DNA of 64,000 bases from positions 2,480,001 through 2,544,000 of the forward strand of contig NZ_JAGTUT010000001.1 in the NCBI RefSeq assembly GCF_025685605.1, in the 5' to 3' direction. This stretch comes from Granulicella arctica (GTDB lineage: Bacteria > Acidobacteriota > Terriglobia > Terriglobales > Acidobacteriaceae). The translations under genes were made by a program, and so were the position numbers. Below, one piece after another: positions 38,793 to 47,305 of the stretch (position 1 is its first letter; the number at the start of each line of letters is the position of its first letter). Below the pieces are notes generated by a model. The model did no database searches and was not told the origin of the DNA. It was given only the letters and a program-made list of their open reading frames with translations.

Positions 38793-40571
38793 ATGCAGAA
38801 CCTGGCTACTTCAAACGATCACTCCACGACGACGCGGATCTCATCGCGCCTCAAGAAAATCTTCGCGCTTGTTGCAGGCGCTGCTGCCCTCGGAGGCTTT
38901 GCGTCAGCGCAGACGCCCGGGACCTTTCAGGTGACCAACCTTTTGTCGGACGGATCGGTTCCGGCGCTGACGACTGATCCGAACTTCCTGAATCCGTGGG
39001 GCGTGTCGATCGGCAAAGACTTCTGGATCAATACACAGGCGACGGGGCTGGACTACGTCGCGCTGATCCCGGGGGCGACATCGACGATCACGGCTCCGCA
39101 GATTCCATTTACGGTGGGAATTCCTGCTGCGGGTGGCGTGAAGACGACGACGGGTACGCCGACCGGTACGGTCTTCTACGCAGGGAAGAGCTTCCTGCTG
39201 CCGAATGGAGCACCACCATCGTTCCTTTTCTCGACGCTTGATGGGACGGTGTCGGGTTGGAACATCGGACTGGGGACCAAGGGCAGCGTGGCGCAGGTGG
39301 CGATCGATAACAGCGCGGCCAATGCGGTGTACACGGATATGGCTTTGCTGACCAATGCGACGGGTACGTTCCTGCTGACGGCGAACTTTGGCCAGGGCGC
39401 GGATGTTGAGGTGTATGACAGCAGCTACAAGGCGGCGAAGCTCGCTGGCAGCTTTACCGATCCGAATGTGCCTGCGGGCTATGCTCCCTACTCGGTGCAC
39501 AGCATTGGGTCGCAGGTGTTTGTGACCTACATGCTGCGCACTGCCGTCTCGACGACGACTCCAGTGACCGGCGGACCAGCACCGTACCTTGTTTCGCCCA
39601 AAGCCAGCAACGGCGTTGCGTATCAGCAGACGCTTGGGGCAGGTAATGGATTTCTCGATGTGTTCGACAACAACGGCAACTTTGTAGCGCGCGCTGTCGA
39701 TACGGGCGGCAACCTGAACTCACCGTGGGGCGTGGCGATTGCTCCAGCAACGTTTGGCGTGTTTGGCGGCGATCTGCTGGTGGGTAATTTTGGCGATGGT
39801 CACATCAATGTCTATGATCCGAAGACCTTCGCGTTCCTTGGGCAGATGACGGATGGAACGGGCAAATCGATCTCCTACCCTGGTATGTGGGAGCTCGTGT
39901 TTGGTACGGGCACGGCGGGCTATGGCGATGTGAATACACTGTTCTTCAGCGCCGGGCTCAACAATGAGAAGGACGGTCTGTTCGCTTCGATCACCAACAA
40001 CGCTACTTCTACAGCACCGGCTACGTTCGGCGTGAGCGCTTCGACGACTGCCTCGTCGGTGAAGGCTGGTGCAGCGGCGAAGATCGTGGTGGCGGTGGCT
40101 CCGACGAACAGCTTCAGCGGTAATGTGACGCTGAGCTGCAGTGGCCTGCCAACGGGCGCGACGTGTACGTTCTCCCCGGCACAGTTGTCGGTCTCTTCGA
40201 CGCAAAGTGCTACCAGCACGGTAACAATTCAGACGGCTGCTGCAACCGCGTCCGTATCTAAGCCTGAAGGATTCACGGCGACTCGTGCGGCAGAGATCGC
40301 TGCTGCGATGCTGCTTCCGTTCGGCTCGCTGCTGGCGTTCGTTCGCAGGCGTCCTGTTGGCAAATCGTCGATGGTACGGCTGCTTGGACTTGTGGCGATC
40401 ATGCTGGTGGCTTCCGGGATGATTGCGGGTTGCTCCAGCGGAATGACCGCTGCTGCCACGCCACCGCCCGTTACACCGACAGCGCCCGTCGCCGCTACCT
40501 CGCAGGTGACGATTACGGCTACTGCCGGATCTACGGTGCAGTCGACGACGGTTGCGCTTACGGTTCAGTAA
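38793..40571 (+). CDS. TIGR03118 family surface protein
   Basis: A 592-residue exported protein. Signal region KIFALVAGAAALGGFASAQ; then a TIGR03118-type beta-propeller-like domain at about 35-400, with NPWGVSIGKDFWINTQATGL, LFSTLDGTVSGWN, and DVFDNNGNFVARAVDTGGNL followed by SPWGVAIAP. After this come an Ig-like domain (about 415-480), a TM segment (AAMLLPFGSLLAFVRRR), a second hydrophobic stretch ending in a lipobox-like GMIAGCSSG, and a Thr/Val-rich tail. The role is unknown. ATG 38793 is preferred over 38772, since AGGAG at 38776-38780 lies upstream. Confidence 0.85.
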   Translation: MQNLATSNDHSTTTRISSRLKKIFALVAGAAALGGFASAQTPGTFQVTNLLSDGSVPALTTDPNFLNPWGVSIGKDFWINTQATGLDYVALIPGATSTITAPQIPFTVGIPAAGGVKTTTGTPTGTVFYAGKSFLLPNGAPPSFLFSTLDGTVSGWNIGLGTKGSVAQVAIDNSAANAVYTDMALLTNATGTFLLTANFGQGADVEVYDSSYKAAKLAGSFTDPNVPAGYAPYSVHSIGSQVFVTYMLRTAVSTTTPVTGGPAPYLVSPKASNGVAYQQTLGAGNGFLDVFDNNGNFVARAVDTGGNLNSPWGVAIAPATFGVFGGDLLVGNFGDGHINVYDPKTFAFLGQMTDGTGKSISYPGMWELVFGTGTAGYGDVNTLFFSAGLNNEKDGLFASITNNATSTAPATFGVSASTTASSVKAGAAAKIVVAVAPTNSFSGNVTLSCSGLPTGATCTFSPAQLSVSSTQSATSTVTIQTAAATASVSKPEGFTATRAAEIAAAMLLPFGSLLAFVRRRPVGKSSMVRLLGLVAIMLVASGMIAGCSSGMTAAATPPPVTPTAPVAATSQVTITATAGSTVQSTTVALTVQ

Positions 40572-40589
40572 ACCGAACCGACCTTCCAC

Positions 40590-40628
40590 CGGCCGCCCTG
40601 AAGTCTTGGGGCGGCCGCTTTTTTGTTT
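40590..40628 (+). terminator. Rho-independent terminator
   Basis: CGGCCGCCC / GGGCGGCCG, a 9-bp GC stem with a ten-base loop, followed by CTTTTTT. Confidence 0.92.
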
Positions 40629-40637
40629 AGGGGAAAG

Positions 40638-41354
40638 CTAGTAGGGATCTTTGGTGGGCTGTTGGTAGGGCTCGCCGAACTTGTTGGTGTGCTGGGCCAT
40701 CATGTCGCCGCTACCCTGGAGAACGATGGTAGCGAGCTGCTCATGGCCTGGCTTGATCTCGACGACGCGGGCGGCGGCGGCGAGGCGCTCGCGGGTGACA
40801 TCTTCTGCCCACAGGGTGAGCTGGTAGCTGCCGGGCGGTACGTCGTGGATGAGGATCGATCCGTCGGCCAGGGAGGTGCCGTAGTAGGGTGTGCTGAGCG
40901 AGAGAATGACGGCTCCCATCTGCGGGTGAATGTTGCAGAAGATGTAGGAGATGCCCTCGCGATCAAAGTGGACGGTGTGGTGCGTATGGGCTTCGTAGAG
41001 ACCGAGGTCGAAGCGCTTGCCGTTGAAGAGCGAGAAGACGTTATGGAAGAACGGGTCCATGTTTGGGAAGTCGACGCTGCTGCCGGTCGGGACGACAAGG
41101 ACGTGCGGGGTAAACTGCTTGTCTTTCTGTACGAGGGTGTACTGCTGGGCGGGCCTCGGCTCAAGGGGCTGGGGTTGAGGCTGCACGGGATTGAGCCAGA
41201 CTACGATGTTGCGGGAGGTGGAAGGCTGGTGGCGCGTGCGGTCGTGATCATGTGCGATGGTGACGTGCAAAGAGACATCTTCGTCCTGAGACCATAGAGG
41301 CGAAGAAGTTGCCAGGGCGCAGAGGAGTGCGGCGCAGATGCGACTTGGGCTCAT
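40638..41354 (-). CDS. Exported cupredoxin-like protein
   Basis: A 238-residue exported protein, signal peptide at 1-22. A cupredoxin-like domain follows: VVPTGSSVDFPNMDPFFHNVFS gives the first His, and ISYIFCNIHPQMGAVIL gives Cys, His and Met, so all four type-1 copper ligands are present. The C-terminal part (LADGSILIHDVPPGSYQLTLW) is like a carboxypeptidase-regulatory/CNA-B beta domain. It probably binds copper in the periplasm, for electron transfer or copper handling. AAAGGAG lies before ATG 41354. It is last in a set with a two-component system and a porin-like protein. Confidence 0.85.
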   Translation of the reverse strand: MSPSRICAALLCALATSSPLWSQDEDVSLHVTIAHDHDRTRHQPSTSRNIVVWLNPVQPQPQPLEPRPAQQYTLVQKDKQFTPHVLVVPTGSSVDFPNMDPFFHNVFSLFNGKRFDLGLYEAHTHHTVHFDREGISYIFCNIHPQMGAVILSLSTPYYGTSLADGSILIHDVPPGSYQLTLWAEDVTRERLAAAARVVEIKPGHEQLATIVLQGSGDMMAQHTNKFGEPYQQPTKDPY

Positions 41355-41412
41355 AGCTGGCTTTCTCCTTTCGCGTTTCTAATGACGCGGTGTGTTGCAG
41401 CGGCCGGACAGG

Positions 41413-42987
41413 CTAGAACTGATAGCCGGCGCTGATGGTGAAGATGTTGGCGATGTTTCCGGTCCCGGCTCCCGGCCAGGTGGTGATGCGACGGTACTCG
41501 GGAGAGAGGATGAGATAGGTCCTGGGGCGATAGATCACGTTGCCAACCACCATACTATTGCGAGCGTACAGGGAGTAAGGGCTGGTGGAGCTGGGCAGGA
41601 TAATCCTGCGGAAGTTGCTGGCGAGGGCGTCGTCGAGGCCGAAGACGGCATTCGCTTCGAGGGTGGAGCTGAAGCGGGTCTTCCACTGGGCCCAGCCGCC
41701 GACGGCATCGACACCTGTGGTGAGGGGCAGGCCGGTGGTATGCGAGGTGCCGGTGAGGATGTCCTTGTAGACGCCACCGCCGAGGCCACCGAGGGCGCGG
41801 CCGCGATAGGCTTCGCCGCTCAGCGTGAACCAGCGATAGACGGGTAGCTGCCAGTCGGCGGTTGCGGCCCAGGAGTGGACGTGGGTGGTGCCGTAAAGCT
41901 GGTCCCCCGTGTAGGCGGCCAGTCCGAACACGAGGTGGTGTGAGGCGTCGCTCCCGCCGGCCGATTCGCCATAGTTTGTGGATCCGCCGTAGGAGATGCG
42001 GCCTTCCACGCTGGGGTGCCGGGATGCTTCGGTTGGGCTTGAACCCTGAACGGTGCTGCCGACGGCGGGGGGCGATGCGGGGTCCAGCAGGGCTGCTTCC
42101 AGGTGGAGGGTACGTTGGCCGGAGAGCGGGACGCGCTGCTCGATGCGGATCTGCGGGGACCAGGTCCAGAGATTGCCCGCGGAGGAGAGTGCGGGCTCAG
42201 CGACGGTCGCAAAGGAGGTCGGGGAGAGCGGCGAGATGATGGGATTGACGACACCGGCGTCGATGGTGGTCTTGTCCCAATCGAGGCTGATCTTGCCCTG
42301 TCGGAGACGAATGATGTTGCCGACCGAGGTGCTATAGCCGTATTCGTTGTAGGTGAGGCCACCGAAGAGGTCGGCGCTGACTTCAGCGGAGCTGCGCGCG
42401 CCGAGGATGCGCGGGCCGGTTCCTTCGACGCCGAGGATGGTCTGGCGAAGGCTTCCGCCTGTGCTCCCGTGAGGACCGTCGGCGGGTCGAGAGAGTGCGA
42501 CGCCGGGCAGGTCGACGTTGTTGACGACGCCAGCGTTCGAGAAGGCGTTGAAGAGGATGAGGCCGGTGACGCGCAGGGGATACTTCGAGGCGGACTCGAT
42601 CTTTGTCTGCTCGTGAAGCTTGATCTCGGACTGGGTGGCGTCCTGCTCTTCGCGGATGCGCTCGATGGTGTCGGCGGTGGGTTGCGGGGCAGTGCTGGCG
42701 GCTAGTGGAGGTGCGATCACCGGGGCGGCTGCTGCGGTGGGGAGCTGGGCGCGAAGGGCTTCGAGTTGAGCGCGGAGGGCCTGGATCTCCTGCATGGAGC
42801 GCTCAAGCGTCTGCTGGGTCTGATTGAGCGCGGCGGTGACGTCGTTGAGGCGCTGTTCGACCGATGCAGGTGGCTGGGCTGATGGGGTTTGGGAGGTTGC
42901 GCTGGAGAATGGAACGAAGACAAAGGCGAGAAGCGCGAGCCTGTGCATGTTTGCTTGAACCGATACTCTTCGCGCAAATCGAATCAT
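41413..42987 (-). CDS. Outer-membrane porin-like barrel with N-terminal coiled coil
   Basis: A 524-residue exported protein. After the signal peptide (LALLAFVFVPFSSATS) there is a coiled coil at about 45-85 (VEQRLNDVTAALNQTQQTLE, then IQALRAQLEALRAQL), a linker, and a beta-barrel domain to the C terminus with alternating strands, ending in an aromatic ISAGYQF, the usual outer-membrane barrel signal. The arrangement resembles DcaP-type or OprP-like trimeric porins. ATG 42987 is chosen because GAGGAG lies upstream; an alternative at 42948 would still keep the signal peptide. It follows the kinase gene by 38 bases. Confidence 0.8.
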   Translation of the reverse strand: MIRFARRVSVQANMHRLALLAFVFVPFSSATSQTPSAQPPASVEQRLNDVTAALNQTQQTLERSMQEIQALRAQLEALRAQLPTAAAAPVIAPPLAASTAPQPTADTIERIREEQDATQSEIKLHEQTKIESASKYPLRVTGLILFNAFSNAGVVNNVDLPGVALSRPADGPHGSTGGSLRQTILGVEGTGPRILGARSSAEVSADLFGGLTYNEYGYSTSVGNIIRLRQGKISLDWDKTTIDAGVVNPIISPLSPTSFATVAEPALSSAGNLWTWSPQIRIEQRVPLSGQRTLHLEAALLDPASPPAVGSTVQGSSPTEASRHPSVEGRISYGGSTNYGESAGGSDASHHLVFGLAAYTGDQLYGTTHVHSWAATADWQLPVYRWFTLSGEAYRGRALGGLGGGVYKDILTGTSHTTGLPLTTGVDAVGGWAQWKTRFSSTLEANAVFGLDDALASNFRRIILPSSTSPYSLYARNSMVVGNVIYRPRTYLILSPEYRRITTWPGAGTGNIANIFTISAGYQF

Positions 42988-43025
42988 GCGTGTTATCTCC
43001 TCTGTCTCCGAAGCCACCGCGAGGG

Positions 43026-44804
43026 CTAGTGCGTCTGCGGTTTGAGTTCCTGGCTCTTGTGCTCGAATGCTTTGAGCTTGGCCTTCTCGAGATGAACTGT
43101 AAAGGTGGTTGTTCCTGCGATGGAGGCGTCGAGCTGGACCTCACCGCCGTGCTCCTGGCTGATGTGCTGCGCCAGGGTGAGCCCGAGGCCTGAGCCGTTG
43201 GCCTTGCCAGCGCTTACGAAGGGCTGAAAGAGGGTCTGGCGGATGTCGATGGGGATGCCGGGGCCATTGTCAGCGATGCTGATCCTGATGCTGCGGTCGT
43301 CCTCGGAGAGAGTGAGTTGGACGGCCGGGCTGCCGGTGCCGTGCTTTGCTGCCTGGCAGGCGTTGAGCAGGAGGTTGTAGATAGCGCGGCCAAGTTTGCG
43401 GGCGTCTATCCAGGCGTCCACGGGCTGCAGGTCGACGGTGATGGTGACGCCGCGTGCCTCGGGATGCTGTCGGACGTTGTGCACGGTCCGCTCGATGAGG
43501 GGGGCAAGCGATTCATAGCTCGGATAGAGGATCTGGCCGGTCTGGCTGAAGAGGAGGAGCGATTCGATGAGATCGGTCATGCCCTGCACGGCTTCCTTGA
43601 CCTCGAGGAGAAGCTCGGCGCGTTCGGTGGGGGCGGTGTTGGTGAGGCTCATGAACTCGGCGTTGGCGTAGATAGCGGAGAGATAGTGGCGGAGGTCGTG
43701 GGAGACGGAGCTTGCCATGCGGCCGATGGTGGCGAGGCGGTCGGCCTCGATGAGCTCGGCCTGGGTGCGCTTGATCTCGCCGCGCATGCGCTCGAAGGCC
43801 TGATTGAGCTCCTGTACCTCCATGGCTCCTTCCACGCTCAGTCGGTAGTGGAAGTTACCCTTGCCGAGGGCGCGGGTGCCGGCGACGAGAGCCTCAAGAG
43901 GACGAGTGACGGTGCGGGAGATATAGGCGGCGAGGATGGCGGCGAGCAGAAGTGCGGAGAGGCCGAGGATGGCGATCCAACGATTGACGCGACGGAGATA
44001 GTCGCTGGCGCGGTCGTAGGATTTCAGGACGACAAGCTCGACCTTGCTGCGGCCTATGGTGGCGAGCGGGGTCGAGACGGCCATGTAGAGTTCGCGGTCG
44101 AGCTTGAAGGAGCGATGCAGGCTTTGGGTTGCGGAGAGCTCACTGTTGTGGGCGCTGAGGTCGGGGAGTTTGGCGGGGGGTAGCGTGGTGGCTGCAGGTA
44201 CGCCGTCGATAAGGAAGACTACGTCTGCGGCGGCTCCCTCGCTTACCTCGGTAGCGACCTGATGGTCGATGGCGTAGCCGATGACGACGTAGCCCAGCTC
44301 GGACTGATTTGCAGTGGGGCCGAAGTAGAGTGGCTGCATGGCCAATTCGTAGAGGTGCGGACCGGCGGCGATCATGCAGGGTTCGTCGGGTCCGGCCAGA
44401 CAGGCCTGAATCTCCTGTTTGACGGTCTCGGCGTCGAGGACATCGCCTTTGTTGGAGTAGGTGAAGACCTTGCCGGTCTGGCTGGCGAGGGCGAAGAAGT
44501 CGCTGCCGCTGACCTTCCAGAACTCCTCGCTGGCGTCTTGAATAGTGGTGGTGTCCTGCGTCGCCATGAGGGACTTGAGGCTGGGGAGATCGGCGAGTAG
44601 AGCGGCTTCGCGGGCGAGCATCTGGTTACGCTGGCGGGCGATGTTGCGGAAGGTGCTGAGGGAGTGGTCGAGGTCAGAGTTGAGACCTTTGCGAATCTCC
44701 TGCTGGACGCTGACGCGGATGATGAGCAGGCACGTTGCGGTAAGCCCCAGCGAGACCGCCAGAAGCGAGACCATCAGCGTCGTTCTCATCCGCCATTGCT
44801 TCAT
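43026..44804 (-). CDS. Membrane sensor histidine kinase
   Basis: A 592-residue kinase. TM1 (LMVSLLAVSLGLTATCLLII), a periplasmic sensor domain of about 250 residues (30-280) containing PDEPCMI, TM2 (IAILGLSALLLAAILAAYI), HAMP (about 305-355), HisKA with the phospho-His in SSVSHDLRHYLSAIYANAEF near residue 375, and HATPase with NLLLNACQAAK (N box), ISIADNGPGIP (G1) and GSGLGLTLAQHI (G2). It should phosphorylate the regulator encoded 36 bases upstream. The signal it senses is unknown. Confidence 0.93.
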   Translation of the reverse strand: MKQWRMRTTLMVSLLAVSLGLTATCLLIIRVSVQQEIRKGLNSDLDHSLSTFRNIARQRNQMLAREAALLADLPSLKSLMATQDTTTIQDASEEFWKVSGSDFFALASQTGKVFTYSNKGDVLDAETVKQEIQACLAGPDEPCMIAAGPHLYELAMQPLYFGPTANQSELGYVVIGYAIDHQVATEVSEGAAADVVFLIDGVPAATTLPPAKLPDLSAHNSELSATQSLHRSFKLDRELYMAVSTPLATIGRSKVELVVLKSYDRASDYLRRVNRWIAILGLSALLLAAILAAYISRTVTRPLEALVAGTRALGKGNFHYRLSVEGAMEVQELNQAFERMRGEIKRTQAELIEADRLATIGRMASSVSHDLRHYLSAIYANAEFMSLTNTAPTERAELLLEVKEAVQGMTDLIESLLLFSQTGQILYPSYESLAPLIERTVHNVRQHPEARGVTITVDLQPVDAWIDARKLGRAIYNLLLNACQAAKHGTGSPAVQLTLSEDDRSIRISIADNGPGIPIDIRQTLFQPFVSAGKANGSGLGLTLAQHISQEHGGEVQLDASIAGTTTFTVHLEKAKLKAFEHKSQELKPQTH

Positions 44805-44840
44805 GGGTGGTGTGGCTGGTGCTCCGGGAGCAACAACGCT

Positions 44841-45524
44841 TTAGACTCCAGGCACAAATTTGTAACCGACGCCGTGCACGGTGCGGAAGAAGACGGGATT
44901 GGCGGGGTCTGGTTCTAGTTTCTGACGTAGCTTGAGGATCTGATTATCGACGGTGCGCGTGGTGAGGTGGAAGCTGAGGCCCCAGACATCGTTGAGCAAC
45001 TCATCGCGAGCGACGACGCGGCCAGGGTTGTCGAGGAAGTAGCGGAGCAGCTTGAACTCGTGGGCGGTGAGGGCTACGGGCGCGCCGGATTTGTGGATCT
45101 CCATGCGGGTGAGATCGATGGAGACGTCGCCAAAGCCCTGGAGGATTGCTTCCACTTTACGATGGGTGCGGCGGATGGCAGCCTGTACGCGGGCGAGGAG
45201 TTCGCGGGGGCTGAAGGGCTTGGTCATGTAGTCGTCTGCGCCCGTCTCGAGGAGGAGCACCTTGTCGGCTACTTCGGTGACGGCGCTGAGGACGATGACG
45301 GGGGTGTCGGGCGACCAGGCTTTGATCTCCTTGCAGACGCTGCGGCCGGAGAGGCCGGGAAGCATGAGGTCGAGGACGACGGCGGCGGGTCGCATGCTCT
45401 TGCAGGCGGCGAGGCCGGAAGGACCTTCTCCCTCGACGTGGACTTCGTAACCTTCGGCGGCGAACTGGCGCTGGAGGGCGCGTTGGATGCGTGGATCGTC
45501 CTCGATGACAAGGATCAGGTTCAT
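44841..45524 (-). CDS. OmpR-family response regulator
   Basis: A 227-residue two-domain transcription factor. Receiver domain: acidic pocket DD near residue 8, phospho-Asp in VVLDLMLPGLSG near 53, Thr/Ser in VIVLSAVTE, and Lys in DDYMTKPFSPRELLARV. The C-terminal winged helix carries LTAHEFKLLRYFLDNPGRVV and RTVDNQILKLRQKLE, then FFRTVHGVGYKFV. GGAG lies seven bases before ATG 45524. It is first in the set with its kinase, the porin and the cupredoxin, and may control them. Confidence 0.95.
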   Translation of the reverse strand: MNLILVIEDDPRIQRALQRQFAAEGYEVHVEGEGPSGLAACKSMRPAAVVLDLMLPGLSGRSVCKEIKAWSPDTPVIVLSAVTEVADKVLLLETGADDYMTKPFSPRELLARVQAAIRRTHRKVEAILQGFGDVSIDLTRMEIHKSGAPVALTAHEFKLLRYFLDNPGRVVARDELLNDVWGLSFHLTTRTVDNQILKLRQKLEPDPANPVFFRTVHGVGYKFVPGV

Positions 45525-45716
45525 AGGTTTCTCCGCGGTCCGAGCGGTTCTGGGGAGGAGACTGCTGCCGGACCGCGTCTTTAGTGTCGCTCACACGAGG
45601 TAAGTATGGACCAAACGAGCGGTGCGAATGACAAAGAAGTGACATTTCCTGAAAAGAGCCCGTGAACCGGTAGAACTGTTTTGGGAATACACTCTCATCG
45701 ACGGAGATCGGGTGCG

Positions 45717-46421
45717 ATGAACAAGGTGTTTGGGGATCCGGCAAGTGCGCTGGCAGGCATCGTCGACGACGGCATGCTGCTGGCGGTTGGAGGTTTTGGG
45801 CTGTGCGGGATTCCTGAGAATCTGATCCTGGCTCTGCGGGCTTCGGGGAAGCGGGGGTTGGTGGTGGCGAGTAACAACGCAGGCGTGGATGACTGGGGTT
45901 TGGGTTTGCTGCTGCATGCGGGGCAGATCCGGAAGATGATTTCGAGCTACGTTGGGGAGAATGCGGAGTTTGAGCGGCAGTATCTGGCGGGAACGCTGGA
46001 GGTGGAGTTCTGCCCGCAGGGAACGCTGGCGGAGCGGATGCGGGCGGGCGGTGCGGGGATTCCGGGGTTCTATACGAAGACGGGTGTGGGGACGCTGATC
46101 GCGGAGGGTAAGGAGACGCGGGAGTTCGACGGGGAGACGTACCTGTTGGAGCGTGGGATTCGGGCGGATGTGGCGCTGGTGAAGGCTTGGAAGGGTGATC
46201 CGCATGGGAATCTCGTCTATCGGAAGACGGCACGGAACTTCAACCCGAACGCGGCAACGTGCGGGCGGGTGACGGTGGCAGAGGTCGAGGTGCTGGTGGG
46301 AGTGGGTGAGATCGATCCGGACGAGGTGCATACGCCGGGAATTTATGTGGATCGAGTCGTGCATGTGCCTGGGGATTCGAGCGCAAAGCGGATTGAGCAG
46401 CGCACGACGAGGAAGGTCTAA
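45717..46421 (+). CDS. scoA: 3-oxoacid CoA-transferase, subunit A
   Basis: A 234-residue alpha subunit that activates acetoacetate or a related 3-oxoacid with succinyl-CoA. [17 protein letters not shown] near residue 25 is the family glycine loop. [20 protein letters not shown] and [20 protein letters not shown] are also typical. ATG 45717 has GGAGA at 45702-45706 upstream; a GTG at 45681 would add 12 residues. The stop overlaps the subunit B start as TAATG, so they are coupled. Confidence 0.93.
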   Translation: MNKVFGDPASALAGIVDDGMLLAVGGFGLCGIPENLILALRASGKRGLVVASNNAGVDDWGLGLLLHAGQIRKMISSYVGENAEFERQYLAGTLEVEFCPQGTLAERMRAGGAGIPGFYTKTGVGTLIAEGKETREFDGETYLLERGIRADVALVKAWKGDPHGNLVYRKTARNFNPNAATCGRVTVAEVEVLVGVGEIDPDEVHTPGIYVDRVVHVPGDSSAKRIEQRTTRKV

Positions 46422-47050
46422 TGGCGTGGACTCGGTTGGAGATGGCCAGGCGTGCGGCGCAGGAGTTGCAGGATGGGTTCTATGTGAACCTGGGGATCGG
46501 GATTCCTACGCTGGTGGCGACGTGTATTCCGGCAGGGATGGATATAACGCTGCAATCGGAGAATGGGCTGCTGGGGCTGGGCGACTATCCGCTGGAGAGC
46601 GAGGTGGATGCGGACCTGATCAATGCGGGGAAGCAAACGGTAACGGCTGCTCCGGGGGCTAGTTTCTTTTCGAGTGCGGACTCGTTTGCGATGATTCGTG
46701 GCGGGCATATCCAGTTGGCGATTCTCGGAGCGATGCAGGTTTCGGAGCGCGGCGATCTAGCGAACTGGATGATTCCTGGGCAGATTGTGAAGGGGATGGG
46801 CGGGGCGATGGACCTGGTGAGCGGGGTGCAGCGGGTCGTCGTGCTGATGGAGCACTGTACGAAGGCGGGTGGGCCGAAGATTCTGCGGGAGTGTGGCCTG
46901 CCGCTGACCGGGAGCCGGGTGGTTCACCGGATCATTACGGATTTGTGCGTGTTAGATGTGACCGGTGAAGGGCTGCGGCTGGTGGAGTTGGCTCCTGAGG
47001 TTTTGGTGGGGGAGGTGCTTGCGAAGACCAGCGCGCCGATCGCCGTTTAG
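46421..47050 (+). CDS. scoB: 3-oxoacid CoA-transferase, subunit B
   Basis: A 209-residue beta subunit. The active-site glutamate lies in [11 protein letters not shown] near residue 46. [19 protein letters not shown] at the start and [23 protein letters not shown] are conserved. It acts in ketone-body or fatty-acid breakdown together with subunit A. Length is normal. It converges with gcvPB across a 255-base gap. Confidence 0.93.
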   Translation: MAWTRLEMARRAAQELQDGFYVNLGIGIPTLVATCIPAGMDITLQSENGLLGLGDYPLESEVDADLINAGKQTVTAAPGASFFSSADSFAMIRGGHIQLAILGAMQVSERGDLANWMIPGQIVKGMGGAMDLVSGVQRVVVLMEHCTKAGGPKILRECGLPLTGSRVVHRIITDLCVLDVTGEGLRLVELAPEVLVGEVLAKTSAPIAV

Positions 47051-47305
47051 TGGCGAGTGACGGACCAGGAGCTTATATAAATCTAAAGTCCAGGAAATTA
47101 CCTTCGCGCTTATAAATCGAGTCCTGCCGCAGGCCTCAGAAACAAACCTGAGATACTTGACAAAACTCAACTCAAAAGCGCCCCCTCAACAGCATCATCG
47201 GCCCGCGAAAGTCCGACCAGCCACAGTTGAAGTCCAGACTTAAGTCCAACGTTTTGAAGACTTTGGACCTAAGGTGAAAAAAGTTAGAACCGCTTCCGCT
47301 GCGCG
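47051..47305. other. Intergenic region with AAGTCC words and imperfect hairpin
   Basis: Between two convergent genes. AAGTCC occurs four times (in AAAGTCCAGG, GAAAGTCCGA, GAAGTCCAGA and TTAAGTCCAA). An imperfect hairpin, CTTAAGTCCAA / TTGGACCTAAG, lies near 47238-47275 with GTTTTGAAGACTTT in its loop region. That 14-base word occurs reversed and complemented at about 33370. Confidence 0.4.
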
